From the NCBI RefSeq assembly GCF_000178475.1, contig NZ_ADNY01000036.1:1-51104 (forward strand): DNA of 51,104 nt, written 5' to 3'. The DNA comes from Lactobacillus amylolyticus DSM 11664. GTDB taxonomy: Bacteria > Bacillota > Bacilli > Lactobacillales > Lactobacillaceae. Made by a program: the position numbers and the translations under genes. Shown here in pieces: positions 1-8,386 of this stretch. The notes below the pieces were generated by a model, which did no database searches, had not been told where the DNA came from, and was given only the letters and a program-made list of their open reading frames with translations. Every line of letters starts with the position of its first letter. The stretch's first letter is position 1.

Positions 1-100
1 AACTTTTTTATTCAAATGCAAGTCTTTTTTTATCTTTTCAATAATCAAGATTTGCTTTCTCAAAAAGCTGACTTAATTAATTTACCCTAATTTGAATATT

Positions 101-129
101 TTGACAAGTATAAATTCAAATGAAATGTT
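101..129 (+). promoter_or_regulatory. Candidate promoter of the ferredoxin-NADP reductase gene
   Basis: A consensus -35 box TTGACA lies at 101-106. With a 17-base spacer it is followed by AATGTT at 124-129, preceded by TG at 121-122, which fits a weak extended -10. Transcription from here would start near 135, downstream of the ATG at 120. That argues against the ATG and for a start further in. The promoter is inferred only from the sequence. Confidence 0.35.
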
Positions 130-179
130 TAGCGAATCATGTTAAAGTTGATATATCAACTTTGAAGGGAGTTTTAAAA

Positions 180-1133
180 ATTAAAAAATTTGATTTGGCT
201 ATTATCGGTGCCGGACCAATTGGATTATTTGCGGCAAATTATGCTCAGCTTCATGGATTAAAGACTGTCATTTTTGATTCATTAAATGAGGTCGGCGGAC
301 AACCGCAAATGCTTTATCCTTTTAAAACAATTAACGACATTCCGGTTTACCAAGCAATTACGGCAACCAATCTTATTACTCAATTGAAAAAAGGATTAAA
401 TAAGGACACCTCAATCGTAACTAATCATTCTGTTACTCAGATTGAGAAAAGAAATGAGGAGATTTTAATTGATGATAAATACAGTACTCGCAGTTTAATT
501 ATCGCAACTGGTAATGGAGCGTTTGATCCCAAAAAATTGCCACTTAAACTTGATTCTGAAATTGAAAAAAGAATCCATTATTATGTTCGCAATCCTAAAG
601 AATTTTCTGGAAAAACGGTCGCCATCTTCGGTGGTGGCGATTCCGCCCTTGATTGGGCGCTAGAATTATCACATTTCAGCAATATTGTTTTAGTCCATCG
701 GCGCCCACAATTTCGCGGACTCGAATCTACATTGTCTAAATTGCGTCAATTAAAAAATGTTAAAATTATCACCCCGTATCTTCCAAAACAAATTCAAATA
801 GAAGATAATCAGCTATCGGTCACGTTGAAAAGGATGGGCAATACGTATCTGCAGAAAATTTGCTGTGATCAAATTGTAGTAGCTTATGGGTTTAAAGCAA
901 ATAACCGCCTCATCAGAAAATGGGGCATAAAATTAACCGATGCTCGTATTGCAGTCAATTCTTCTATGCAAACCAACCTACCTGGTATTTATGCGGTCGG
1001 AGACGCTATCTCTTATCCTGGGCGCGTGCCAGTAATTGGAGTTGGCTTTGGTGAAGTACAGATTGCGATTAACGCCATTATGCGCGACCTTTTCCCTGAA
1101 AAAACATTAACTATTCATTCAACTAGTATGTAG
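180..1133 (+). CDS. Ferredoxin/flavodoxin-NADP(+) reductase, thioredoxin-reductase-like (YumC type)
   Basis: This is an FAD- and NADPH-binding oxidoreductase that should pass electrons from NADPH to ferredoxin or flavodoxin in the cytoplasm. Numbered from the start chosen here, the FAD motif GAGPIG is at residues 10-15, the NADPH motif GGGDSA is near 151-156, and the second FAD motif (VGDA) is near 273-276. The CxxC redox pair of true thioredoxin reductases is absent and ATGNGAF stands near residue 109, as expected of the YumC-type reductases. The open frame reaches back to an ATG at 120, but family proteins begin at the (M)KKFDLAIIG segment. An AAGGGAG ribosome site at 165-171 sits 8 bases before an ATT at 180, so a rare ATT start (317 residues) is the best reading. 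Confidence 0.82.
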   Translation: MKKFDLAIIGAGPIGLFAANYAQLHGLKTVIFDSLNEVGGQPQMLYPFKTINDIPVYQAITATNLITQLKKGLNKDTSIVTNHSVTQIEKRNEEILIDDKYSTRSLIIATGNGAFDPKKLPLKLDSEIEKRIHYYVRNPKEFSGKTVAIFGGGDSALDWALELSHFSNIVLVHRRPQFRGLESTLSKLRQLKNVKIITPYLPKQIQIEDNQLSVTLKRMGNTYLQKICCDQIVVAYGFKANNRLIRKWGIKLTDARIAVNSSMQTNLPGIYAVGDAISYPGRVPVIGVGFGEVQIAINAIMRDLFPEKTLTIHSTSM

Positions 1134-1141
1134 GAGTCGTC

Positions 1142-1792
1142 ATGCCTTTAATAGATTTTATTCTTCATATCGATGATCACCTTGTCACAATTGTTAATCA
1201 ATTTGGTGCAGGCAGCTATTTAGTCCTATGTGCAATTATTTTCATCGAAACAGGACTAGTTGTCTTTCCATTCTTACCAGGTGATTCACTTATTTTTGCT
1301 GCCAGCGCTATGGCGGCCAACCCGCGTTACTCGCTCAATATTTGGCTGATTTACATTATCGTAGCTTTAACTGCCATCATTGGTGACAGTGTAAATTATC
1401 GTATTGGAAAGTGGTCAGCCGCAGCTGGTGAAAAGCACAACTGGTTCAATCGTTTGATCAATCACAACAATCGTTTGGCAGCCGAAAAATTTTTCGAACG
1501 TCATGGCCCAATTACAATCGTGATTGGACGCTTTATTCCGTTTATTCGAACTTTCGTACCGTTTATTTCTGGCGGAAGCAAAATGCATTACGGCAAATTT
1601 ATTACCTACAACATTATCGGTGGTTTAATGTGGACCGGGTTGTTCACAATTATTGGTTTCTTCTTTGGCAATATTCCGGTAGTCAAAGAGCACTTCTCGA
1701 TGATTGTCTTGGCAATTATCTTTGTTTCAGTAGTACCAATTGCAATTGTAGCTTTAAAGAAGAAGATTTCATTAAAAAAAGAGTTCCATTAG
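1142..1792 (+). CDS. DedA family membrane protein (SNARE-associated/VTT domain)
   Basis: This 216-residue integral membrane protein belongs to the DedA family, whose members are linked to lipid carrier flipping and membrane homeostasis. The family core is visible: an ETGLVVFPFLPGDSL segment near residues 36-50, then GDSVNYRIGK near 81-90, and the conserved FFERHGPITIVIGRFIPFIRTFVPFISG stretch (only partly quoted by position) near 118-143. Hydrophobic segments follow to the basic C terminus. AGGAG at 1132-1136 overlaps the stop of the upstream reductase gene, so the two are probably co-transcribed. The exact substrate is unknown. The stop codon lies in the loop of the following terminator. Confidence 0.9.
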   Translation: MPLIDFILHIDDHLVTIVNQFGAGSYLVLCAIIFIETGLVVFPFLPGDSLIFAASAMAANPRYSLNIWLIYIIVALTAIIGDSVNYRIGKWSAAAGEKHNWFNRLINHNNRLAAEKFFERHGPITIVIGRFIPFIRTFVPFISGGSKMHYGKFITYNIIGGLMWTGLFTIIGFFFGNIPVVKEHFSMIVLAIIFVSVVPIAIVALKKKISLKKEFH

Positions 1793-1806
1793 CGGAACTC
1801 TTTTTA
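1775..1806. terminator. Bidirectional intrinsic terminator between dedA-like and DUF1461 genes
   Basis: The stem GAGTTCC (1781-1787) pairs with GGAACTC (1794-1800) and is flanked by an A run on one side and a T run on the other, so it can end transcription from both converging genes. The six-base loop contains the dedA-like stop codon TAG (1790-1792). Confidence 0.85.
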
Positions 1807-1811
1807 TTTGT

Positions 1812-2411
1812 TTAATAATTTTCAGCAAAGAATAATTCATAAATAATACCATCAACCGCAAAACAAGAAGCAAAAAAGCCTTCTGTCAAGACATTAATAA
1901 TCGGATCAGTCGTTGGATCAAACAACCAGTTGCTATTAGAAAAGAACAACTGGTGAAAAACAATAAAAAAGCTATCAAAATTAGCAAATGCAAACGGTAA
2001 AATTACAATTGGCAAAATTAAAAATAATAAAGCCCATGTTTTATCCAGCTTAAGCATGGCCTTATTTTTTTGCTTTTTTGCGATAAAGTGCAGAACCAAA
2101 CATACTATAAAAACGACGACTACCCAAATAAACAATCTTTTGCAGTAGACAAAATGCTCAGCTGCATTCTTAGATGTTGGAAAATTATCCATTTTCAATT
2201 TTTGTTTAAATGGCCATAGCAAATACCACATCAGCTGGCTATAGTTATGCATCACTTTAAAAATCGACATATGTACAATCTCATTTGTTTTCTGCACAAG
2301 CATAAAAATAAACAGCAGCGGCCAACTCGCGATAATTGCTCCGACCACACTACTAGAGAGACCAAATAAAAAATGATACAAAATAATCAGTGGATTAATA
2401 TTTCTTCTCAT
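1812..2411 (-). CDS. TIGR01906/DUF1461 family integral membrane protein
   Basis: This is a 199-residue membrane protein of unknown biochemical role. It has about four or five hydrophobic segments: near residues 8-38, 92-110, 126-146 and at the C terminus. The sequence FHQLFFSNSNWLFDPTTDPI near 152-171 and the following ...VLTEGFF stretch are the hallmark of the TIGR01906 (DUF1461) family. The start overlaps the end of the HAD phosphatase gene by 17 bases, so it is probably translated from the same mRNA. Family members lie next to YutF-type phosphatases in other lactobacilli. No function should be assigned from the sequence alone. Confidence 0.8.
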   Translation of the reverse strand: MRRNINPLIILYHFLFGLSSSVVGAIIASWPLLFIFMLVQKTNEIVHMSIFKVMHNYSQLMWYLLWPFKQKLKMDNFPTSKNAAEHFVYCKRLFIWVVVVFIVCLVLHFIAKKQKNKAMLKLDKTWALLFLILPIVILPFAFANFDSFFIVFHQLFFSNSNWLFDPTTDPIINVLTEGFFASCFAVDGIIYELFFAENY

Positions 2412-3177
2412 AATTTAATTCATCTAAATTGTTAACTAAAATAGTCGGCTGTTTTTTGCCAACAATGTCCTGTTTTTGCGTAACGCCCGTCAGTGTTAAA
2501 AGTTGATCAACATTGCTGTTAAAACCAGCCCGAATATCAGTATCGTAATTATCGCCAACAATAATGGCCTCATCTTTAGTATGACCGACCTTGGCCAATG
2601 CCATTTCGACAATAATCGATTCCGGCTTGCCAATATAAAGCGGATTTTGACCACTTGCGGCAGCGACCATCGCACATTGAGCACCGTTGCCTGGAATTAA
2701 TTCATCCCCGAGTGGCAAATTCAAATCCGCATTGGTACCAATAAAAGTAGCACCATTGCGAATTGCTCTAGTTGCAACTCTAACTTTGTGGTAGGTCAAA
2801 TCCCTATCCATACCGACGATGACATAGTCTGGATTTTTTTCGTTAATTTCAAATTCAGGATGGCTGAGCATCTCTGACCATAGACCAATCTCACCAATAA
2901 TGTACAGTCCGATTTTCTTTTGATGATTGCGCTGCAAAATATAGCTTGCAGTGGCCATTGATGGCGTATAAACATGGGCCGTATCTGTTTCAATTCCGTG
3001 CCCTTTTAATTTATCAACTACCATCTGCGGTGTACGAGTCGTATTGTTGGTCAAAAAAAGATAATCCTTCTTGGCCTCCGCTAATCGATGAACAAAACGG
3101 ACTCCAGATTCAACAGTTTCATCTCCGCGATAGACTGTACCATCAAGATCGATTAAAAAAATGCGATAGTCTTTCAC
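2395..3177 (-). CDS. HAD-superfamily hydrolase, NagD/YutF type (TIGR01457)
   Basis: This 260-residue HAD phosphatase probably acts on sugar phosphates or nucleotides. Motif I is LIDLDGTVYRG at residues 8-18, with the nucleophile and acid/base aspartates. Motif II is FLTNNTTRTP near 41-50. Motif III is a Lys in the IGKPES region near 182-187. Motif IV is VGDNYDTDIRAG near 207-218. The C2-type cap between motifs II and III matches the NagD group. It lies two bases after yutD in the same direction, an arrangement related to the yutD-yutF neighbourhood of Bacillus. The physiological substrate is not known. Confidence 0.9.
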   Translation of the reverse strand: MKDYRIFLIDLDGTVYRGDETVESGVRFVHRLAEAKKDYLFLTNNTTRTPQMVVDKLKGHGIETDTAHVYTPSMATASYILQRNHQKKIGLYIIGEIGLWSEMLSHPEFEINEKNPDYVIVGMDRDLTYHKVRVATRAIRNGATFIGTNADLNLPLGDELIPGNGAQCAMVAAASGQNPLYIGKPESIIVEMALAKVGHTKDEAIIVGDNYDTDIRAGFNSNVDQLLTLTGVTQKQDIVGKKQPTILVNNLDELNYEKKY

Positions 3178-3179
3178 TG

Positions 3180-3758
3180 CTAATCCTTTCTCTTTTTAAT
3201 TACGAAAGCATGATTACGACCTTTGCCTTTTTGAACGGCAATTGTTTTCTTCTTTGGAAAACGAGTTTGATGAACGCATCGTTTTTTAAAGTTATTCTTC
3301 AAGCGCGTCCGATGCCTATTTGAATAACGGTACTTATAATAACGCCCAGGACGTTTTTCCTGCGAGCGACTATAGTTATACTTATGTGTAGGAGAAATCA
3401 ATTCTAGCACAAAATAAGCGGCCCCAGGATTGCAATATTCAATCAAGTAATCCGCAATTGCTCTCTGCTTACGCTCGATTGCAGTTCTAACAACATTTTT
3501 ATAAAAACCTTTTAGACGCAAATGTTCACTCGACACATCACCCACAATATAATCGTATTGATCCAAGTAAGGATCATACTTTTTGCGCAGCATCTCTACG
3601 TCAAGTGCATTATCTTTATTAACGATAATACGATACAGCTGCTTATTGATTTTTAATTTATCATCATCTTGCGCTACGACAGCTAGTGGGTGGCGCAGAG
3701 GCTGTTCTTTTTCAAATTTGTTCTCTGTTTCGGAATTTGATCTGTTCTTTTCTGTCAT
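3180..3758 (-). CDS. yutD: YutD family protein (DUF1027) with a long basic tail
   Basis: This is a 192-residue cytoplasmic protein of unknown function. The YutD domain occupies about residues 38-125 and includes KYDPYLDQYDYIVGD, LRLKGFY and YLIEYCNPGAAYFVLE. After it comes a strongly basic tail of about 65 residues, rich in Arg, Lys and Tyr and of low complexity, which may bind nucleic acid (inference). The start codon directly abuts the yunD stop. The unit yunD-yutD-HAD-DUF1461 looks like one transcript. Confidence 0.85.
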   Translation of the reverse strand: MTEKNRSNSETENKFEKEQPLRHPLAVVAQDDDKLKINKQLYRIIVNKDNALDVEMLRKKYDPYLDQYDYIVGDVSSEHLRLKGFYKNVVRTAIERKQRAIADYLIEYCNPGAAYFVLELISPTHKYNYSRSQEKRPGRYYKYRYSNRHRTRLKNNFKKRCVHQTRFPKKKTIAVQKGKGRNHAFVIKKRKD

Positions 3759-5135
3759 TTACTTCACTTCTTGCGTTATCGGATATTTTTGTGCGAGATA
3801 ATCGCCAACAACTTCGCGTAAGAACTGTGGGAATAGAAATTCGTTTTCACCAACGATCGCTAAAGTTGGGAAAAATGGAACCAATACATAATGGTCCAGA
3901 CCTGCAATTTGATAATCTTTTTCTGGGTTAATCTTTTGACCATTTACATAAACGATCCGGTGGAGCTTGTCCACTTTAATCCCACGATAATACATTTGAC
4001 CAAAAATTTTTCCCCTAAAGCTCATTCCTTGCAAAGGAAAATGGTCTAAATAATGGCGATTCTTTTCAATCTCCATCACCAAACGCCAAAGATCGCTGCC
4101 CTTCAGCTTCGTTCTTACTACATGCATTGGGTGTGGCAAGGCCTTTTGCAAATCAAATTTTGTTAAAGTTCCTACCTTAAAAGATGATAAAAACAGACCC
4201 GAACTCAACATTGCCAAGTCAGTATTGGCAAAATGAGCAATTGCATCAAGCGATACTTGAATGGCCGCTACTTTATCATCAGCAAATTTTTCTGGCAAAT
4301 ATGCAACATGATCTTGCTCTAAGATTTGCTTTCCCTGCTCAAGATAACCTTGGATAATTTGTTCATCGCCTGCTTCTTCAGGCATTGAAGCAGTACTAAT
4401 TGTTGTTGGCGCAATTTTAACTACTTGATGCTGATCATTAACTTCAAGCATAATATCACCAACATAATTTCCCCACTTGCCTGTCTGCGTAATCCAGGTT
4501 TGGTTAACTTTTTCACCATTTGGAATTAAATCGTGACTGTGTCCACCAACAATCAAGTCAATTTGTGGATAATTTTTTGCTAGCCACCGATCTTTTTCTA
4601 AACCGACATGCGTAATTAAAATCAGCACATCATATTTGCCTTCAATTTCAGGCAAAACGCGATCCATCGTTTCACCCAGCATTTTAATATGCCAGTGATT
4701 AGGGCCATAAGTCATTGGATAAGCCGCTGTTAGACCAACCAAAGCAATGCGAGTGCCCTTTTTGGTAGTCAAAATTTCATAGTCTTTTGCCCACTTAGGA
4801 AAACTCTCATCTTCTTCACGCAAATTAGACAATAGAATCGGATGGTTAACATGATCAAATAAATCCTCTAAAACGGCATGTGGATTAGAAATACCTTCAT
4901 TATTGCCGATCGTGCCAGCTGTGTAATGAAAATCATTCATCAATTTGATGTTGATCTGACCTTCAGTTGCATCAGTCAACGGATGTGAACGATCCATAAA
5001 ATCCCCGGCATCAAAAGTATAAACTTCATCGGCATTCGGTTTTTCTTGCATTTGATGCAAATAACGTCCTATTTTAGGAAAGTGTTCAAAATGAGAATGA
5101 AGATCATTTGTGTGTAAAATACGAATATTTTCCAT
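3759..5135 (-). CDS. yunD: Metallophosphoesterase / 5'-nucleotidase family protein (YunD)
   Basis: This 458-residue protein has a calcineurin-like metallophosphatase domain followed by a 5'-nucleotidase C-terminal domain. Metal-binding motifs are HTNDLHSH at residues 8-15, DAGDFMD near 43-49, GNNEG near 97-101 (the variant of GNHE seen in YunD proteins), THVGLEKD near 174-181 and GGHSHD near 197-202. No signal peptide is visible, so unlike classical secreted 5'-nucleotidases it should be cytoplasmic. Likely substrates are nucleotides or nucleotide sugars. It leads a minus-strand unit with yutD. Confidence 0.88.
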   Translation of the reverse strand: MENIRILHTNDLHSHFEHFPKIGRYLHQMQEKPNADEVYTFDAGDFMDRSHPLTDATEGQINIKLMNDFHYTAGTIGNNEGISNPHAVLEDLFDHVNHPILLSNLREEDESFPKWAKDYEILTTKKGTRIALVGLTAAYPMTYGPNHWHIKMLGETMDRVLPEIEGKYDVLILITHVGLEKDRWLAKNYPQIDLIVGGHSHDLIPNGEKVNQTWITQTGKWGNYVGDIMLEVNDQHQVVKIAPTTISTASMPEEAGDEQIIQGYLEQGKQILEQDHVAYLPEKFADDKVAAIQVSLDAIAHFANTDLAMLSSGLFLSSFKVGTLTKFDLQKALPHPMHVVRTKLKGSDLWRLVMEIEKNRHYLDHFPLQGMSFRGKIFGQMYYRGIKVDKLHRIVYVNGQKINPEKDYQIAGLDHYVLVPFFPTLAIVGENEFLFPQFLREVVGDYLAQKYPITQEVK

Positions 5136-5146
5136 GAGAATTTTCC

Positions 5147-5479
5147 CTATCCTATCCGGTTGGCCTTTAAAACCATCTTATACGCATCTAAAATTTTACC
5201 TTTAGGCTTTTCCCATTCAACCCATTTCGGATTTTTCCAGTCATCTTCATTTAATAAAGTTTGCAGATGATAGTTTTCATTAATATACTTTTCATAAGTA
5301 ATTAACGGCTTAGTTCGAGCAATATTTACTTTTAAAATCTGCACGCGCTTAATATAACCGCGGTTGGCAGCCAATTCTGCGATCCCATTTTGATCAATAT
5401 TGGAAATTTCGTAATACTTACTGCCGTCCTTACGTGTGACTTCTTCAATTAAATCCAATGTTTCGTATTGATGATCCAT
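5147..5479 (-). CDS. Conserved hypothetical protein, about 110 residues
   Basis: I do not recognise this family with confidence. The protein is small, soluble and charged, with an alternating hydrophobic pattern and a C-terminal half rich in Trp, Lys and Tyr (NEDDWKNPKWVEWEKPKGK). No membrane segment or catalytic motif stands out. The frame is open from an ATG at 5488, but a TATACT -10 candidate lies at 5503-5508, so that ATG would have almost no leader. The ATG at 5479 has a GGA eight bases upstream and is preferred. It ends 11 bases before yunD and is probably its first co-transcribed partner. Confidence 0.6.
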   Translation of the reverse strand: MDHQYETLDLIEEVTRKDGSKYYEISNIDQNGIAELAANRGYIKRVQILKVNIARTKPLITYEKYINENYHLQTLLNEDDWKNPKWVEWEKPKGKILDAYKMVLKANRIG

Positions 5480-5522
5480 AGCTGACATCCATTCTAAGTG
5501 CTAGTATACATGCAATTGTAAC

Positions 5523-5553
5523 ACAAAAAAGAGGTCGAACTAATCGACCTCTG
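5523..5553 (-). terminator. Terminator of ccpA
   Basis: On the minus strand AGAGGTCGA (5552-5544) pairs with TCGACCTCT (5538-5530) around a 5-base loop and is followed by a run of six T residues. It lies 13 bases beyond the ccpA stop codon. Confidence 0.88.
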
Positions 5554-5565
5554 CTTGGATTATTA

Positions 5566-6567
5566 TTATTGATTTAAAGTACTTTGCTTTTTAAGCAATT
5601 CATATGGCAATTGAACGTGAATGCCGTCTACTTCTTCATTATTCATTAATTTCGTCAACATTCTCATTGCAACTGCACCCATATCGTACAAAGGCTGCTT
5701 AATTGTAGTTAAAGCCGGACGAACAACTGAAGCAATTTGCGTAGCACTTGCAGTAATAATTTCCAAATCCTTAGGAATGTTCTTGCCTGCATCCATTACA
5801 GAATTCAAAATTCCGACTGCAGTAACATCCCGAGTGACAATAACACCATCTACGCCGTCTTTTTCAAGTTGAGAATAAAGATTATAGCCGTCAGAGTAGT
5901 TATTAATTTTGGTATAAATATGCTCTTCTGCAATATCATGATCAGCTAAGAATTTACGATAAGCAGGAATTCTGTTGTCCTTATTAACAACTGTATCAGG
6001 ATCGCCAACCACAATTGCCAAGTTCTTCTTGCCGTCGTTATACATTAAATTCAAAGCTTCTGTATCGGCCTTCTGATAGTCAATCGTTACTGAAGCAAAT
6101 TCATCCCGGTTATCCTTAGTCCCTGCTAAAACTACTGGCGTGTTTGTCTGCTTGAAAGCATTAGCTACTTTATCTGGCAGACGATTAGACATATAGATAA
6201 CGCCATCTACTTGCTTGTTAAGCAAACTTTGGATTACTTCGTCTTCTTTCATTAAACGGTTTTCAATACTGCTGATAATAATATTGTATTTGTAAAGCAA
6301 TGCAATATCGTCAATTCCTTTGGAAAGTTCAGCAAAATAAAGATTGGTTAATTCTGGAACAATCAAACCAACTGTCGTTGTCTTCTTTGAGGCTAAGCCC
6401 TGAGCAACTGCATTGGGTTGATAATGCAAACGATTAATTACTGCTTCAACCCGTTCACGTGTTTCTTTTCTAACATTGCTATTGCCATTAATAACACGAG
6501 AGACTGTTGCCATGGAAACTTTAGCTTCTCGAGCAACATCATAAATCGTAACTTCTTGCTTATGCAT
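5566..6567 (-). CDS. ccpA: Catabolite control protein A (LacI family)
   Basis: This is the global carbon catabolite regulator, which binds cre boxes with HPr-Ser-P. The N-terminal LacI helix-turn-helix reads VTIYDVAREAKVSMATVSRV, followed by the hinge helix NAVAQGLASKKT near residues 52-63, then the periplasmic-binding-like core (TTVGLIVPELTNLYFAELSKGI). A GTG at 6579 would add four residues, but the ATG at 6567 (333 residues) matches the family start and has TGGA 7 bases upstream. Divergence from pepQ with a cre box between them is the classic lactobacillus arrangement and supports the assignment to CcpA rather than another LacI member. Confidence 0.95.
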   Translation of the reverse strand: MHKQEVTIYDVAREAKVSMATVSRVINGNSNVRKETRERVEAVINRLHYQPNAVAQGLASKKTTTVGLIVPELTNLYFAELSKGIDDIALLYKYNIIISSIENRLMKEDEVIQSLLNKQVDGVIYMSNRLPDKVANAFKQTNTPVVLAGTKDNRDEFASVTIDYQKADTEALNLMYNDGKKNLAIVVGDPDTVVNKDNRIPAYRKFLADHDIAEEHIYTKINNYSDGYNLYSQLEKDGVDGVIVTRDVTAVGILNSVMDAGKNIPKDLEIITASATQIASVVRPALTTIKQPLYDMGAVAMRMLTKLMNNEEVDGIHVQLPYELLKKQSTLNQ

Positions 6568-6618
6568 TCTAAGTTCCACGCTTCTTTATATTTTACATCT
6601 CAAAAATACACATAGAGT

Positions 6619-6694
6619 AATTTAACACCAAAGCTCCGCAATTGCAAGCGCTTACTGCTTTTTTTCATTTTTTCATACTTATTCATGATATACT
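6619..6694. promoter_or_regulatory. ccpA-pepQ divergent promoter region with cre box
   Basis: TTGCAAGCGCTTACT at 6642-6656 matches the cre consensus WTGNAANCGNWNNCW at every fixed position. On the minus strand TTGCAA (6647-6642) and TAAATT (6624-6619) form a -35/-10 pair with a 17-base spacer, so the cre overlaps the ccpA -35 box and predicts autoregulation. For pepQ, TATACT at 6689-6694 is a likely -10. CcpA bound here could influence both genes. The cre is seen directly; the promoters are inferred. Confidence 0.8.
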
Positions 6695-6736
6695 TGATTG
6701 AAAATATTAACAAATTTTCTTTTAGAAAGGAAAAAT

Positions 6737-7843
6737 ATGAACCTAGAAAAATTACAACAATGGCTGCAAGACAACAACCAAGATGTAGCTTATATTTCTA
6801 ACCCAATTACTATTGCTTATTTCACTGGCTATGAAATGGATCCACATGAGCGAATCTTTTCTTTAGTCGCTTTTAAAGATGCTGAACCCTTCGTTTTTAC
6901 CCCAGCATTAAATGTCGAAGAGGCTAAAGCGAGCGCATGGAACGGTGATGTCTTTGGCTATCTTGACTCAGAAAAACCATGGCAGATGATTGCTGACCAT
7001 GTTAAGCAAAGAACTAAGGATTATCAAAATTGGGCAATTGAAAAAGACGATCTGTCAGTAGCTCATTATCAACTTTTGCATCAGCAATTTCCAAATGCTG
7101 ATTTCAACGGCGATGTATCTCCATTCGTAGAAAAAATCCGTCTTTACAAGACTCCAGAAGAAATTGAAAAATTAAAAGGTGCCGGAGCCGAAGCCGACTT
7201 TGCATTTAAGATTGGATTCGACGCTATTAAGACTGGGGCTACTGAACGCAGCATTGCTGGACAGATCGATTATCAATTAAAAATTCAAAAAGGCGTTATG
7301 CATGAAAGTTTTGAAACGATTGTCCAAGCTGGGAAAAACGCCGCAAACCCTCACTTGGGCCCAACAATGAACCGAGTCAAACCTAACGAATTGGTTTTAT
7401 TTGATCTCGGAACCATGCATGAAGGCTATGCTTCTGATTCAAGCAGAACTGTTGCCTATGGTGAACCAACTGCCAAGCAAAGAGAAATTTACGAAGTGGA
7501 TCGTGAAGCCCAGCAAGCTGCAATTGAATCTGCCAAACCTGGAATTACGGCTGAAGAATTGGACAGCGTTGCTCGCGACATTATTACTAAGGCAGGCTAT
7601 GGTGAATACTTCATCCACCGCTTAGGTCACGGTATTGGTAAAAATGTCCATGAATTTCCATCAATTGTTCAAGGAAACGATCTAGTTCTTGAAGAAGGCA
7701 TGTGTTTCTCCATCGAACCAGGAATTTATATTCCAGGTTTTGCCGGTGTTAGAATCGAAGATTGTGGCGTTGTCACCAAAGATGGTTTTGAAACCTTTAC
7801 CCATACTGATAAAGACTTAAAGATTTTGCCTTTAAAAGATTAA
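6737..7843 (+). CDS. pepQ: Xaa-Pro dipeptidase (prolidase), M24B family
   Basis: This cytoplasmic metallopeptidase hydrolyses X-Pro dipeptides, which is part of casein peptide use in lactic acid bacteria. It has 368 residues, the usual PepQ length. A creatinase N-terminal domain (about 1-125) is followed by the pita-bread M24 domain. The metal ligands are visible in [18 protein letters not shown] (two Asp), [13 protein letters not shown] (His), CFSIEPGIY (Glu) and RIEDCGVVT (Glu). The GAAAGGA site at 6725-6731 selects the ATG at 6737; the upstream ATG at 6698 has no ribosome site. Its original terminator has been split by an IS. Confidence 0.95.
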   Translation: MNLEKLQQWLQDNNQDVAYISNPITIAYFTGYEMDPHERIFSLVAFKDAEPFVFTPALNVEEAKASAWNGDVFGYLDSEKPWQMIADHVKQRTKDYQNWAIEKDDLSVAHYQLLHQQFPNADFNGDVSPFVEKIRLYKTPEEIEKLKGAGAEADFAFKIGFDAIKTGATERSIAGQIDYQLKIQKGVMHESFETIVQAGKNAANPHLGPTMNRVKPNELVLFDLGTMHEGYASDSSRTVAYGEPTAKQREIYEVDREAQQAAIESAKPGITAEELDSVARDIITKAGYGEYFIHRLGHGIGKNVHEFPSIVQGNDLVLEEGMCFSIEPGIYIPGFAGVRIEDCGVVTKDGFETFTHTDKDLKILPLKD

Positions 7844-7851
7844 AGACAAAC

Positions 7852-7864
7852 AAAAAGACTTCTA
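7852..7864 (+). terminator. Left arm of the pepQ terminator, separated from its right arm by an IS
   Basis: AAAAAGACTTCTA here is perfectly complementary to TAGAAGTCTTTTT at 9131-9143, on the far side of the IS. Without the IS the two would form a 13-bp hairpin with a loop of about nine bases followed by a T run, positioned to end both pepQ and the convergent YtxH gene. Confidence 0.85.
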
Positions 7865-7884
7865 GCAACGAGCTAATGTAGTGA

Positions 7885-7919
7885 CCCCCGAAATTCGGAC
7901 ACGGATTTCGGGGGTTTTT
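7885..7919 (+). terminator. Intrinsic terminator inside the left end of the IS
   Basis: CCCCCGAAAT (7885-7894) pairs perfectly with ATTTCGGGGG (7905-7914) and is followed by five T residues. It reads in the pepQ direction, 41 bases past the pepQ stop, so it should stop transcription entering the IS and replace the disrupted native terminator. Confidence 0.85.
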
Positions 7920-7921
7920 CT

Positions 7922-8386
7922 ATGTTTAAATTATCTAAACAAGATAAAATTCATATTTTTAAAGAATGGACTTTAGAAGAGAAACGCGGAACCTATTTAG
8001 GTAAAAAATAAGGAGTAAGAAAAGAAATTATAAACTATTTGGTAAAACTGATTAAAATTCATGGCTTTTCCATTCTTGATAAGCCTCATACTTATTACTC
8101 CAAGGAATATAAAGAACGTGCAATCTTCGGAGACGAAGCAATTGCTGCAGTAGCTCTTGATCTTGGCTTGTCCAGTATAGGCATGCTAAGCAATTGGATT
8201 CGCTCCTACAAAGAAAATGGGTATAATGTCGTTATCAAGAAGAAAGGACGACATACTCTTGAAGAAAAGAACAAGCAAAGAGCTAGAGAAGCTGAAACGA
8301 GAAAAAGAAAAGCTTCGTCGCCAGAATTTAAAGCTTACTGTCGAAAACGCATTTATAAAAAAATCGGATGCCTTGGTGCTGAGCTC
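7922..8386 (+). pseudogene. IS3-family orfA (helix-turn-helix protein), broken
   Basis: The frame opens at ATG 7922 (MFKLSKQDKIHIF), hits an in-frame TAA at 8009-8011 after 29 codons, then continues in the same frame as GVRKEIINYLVKLIKIHGF... to the second helix-turn-helix (LGLSSIGMLSNWIRSYKENGY). Around 8275 the homology moves to the +1 frame (KELEKLKREKEKLRRQN... coiled coil), which points to a one-base insertion. An A7 run at 8357-8363 is where such elements normally shift -1 into orfB. With a nonsense codon and a frameshift this copy cannot make OrfA. Confidence 0.85.

Noticed and set aside
120..179. ATG at 120 as start of the reductase
   Set aside because: It has no ribosome site, adds 20 residues foreign to the family, and lies upstream of the likely transcription start.
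2946..3323. 125-codon plus-strand frame
   Set aside because: It lies antisense to the HAD phosphatase and YutD genes, both of which have clear family motifs.
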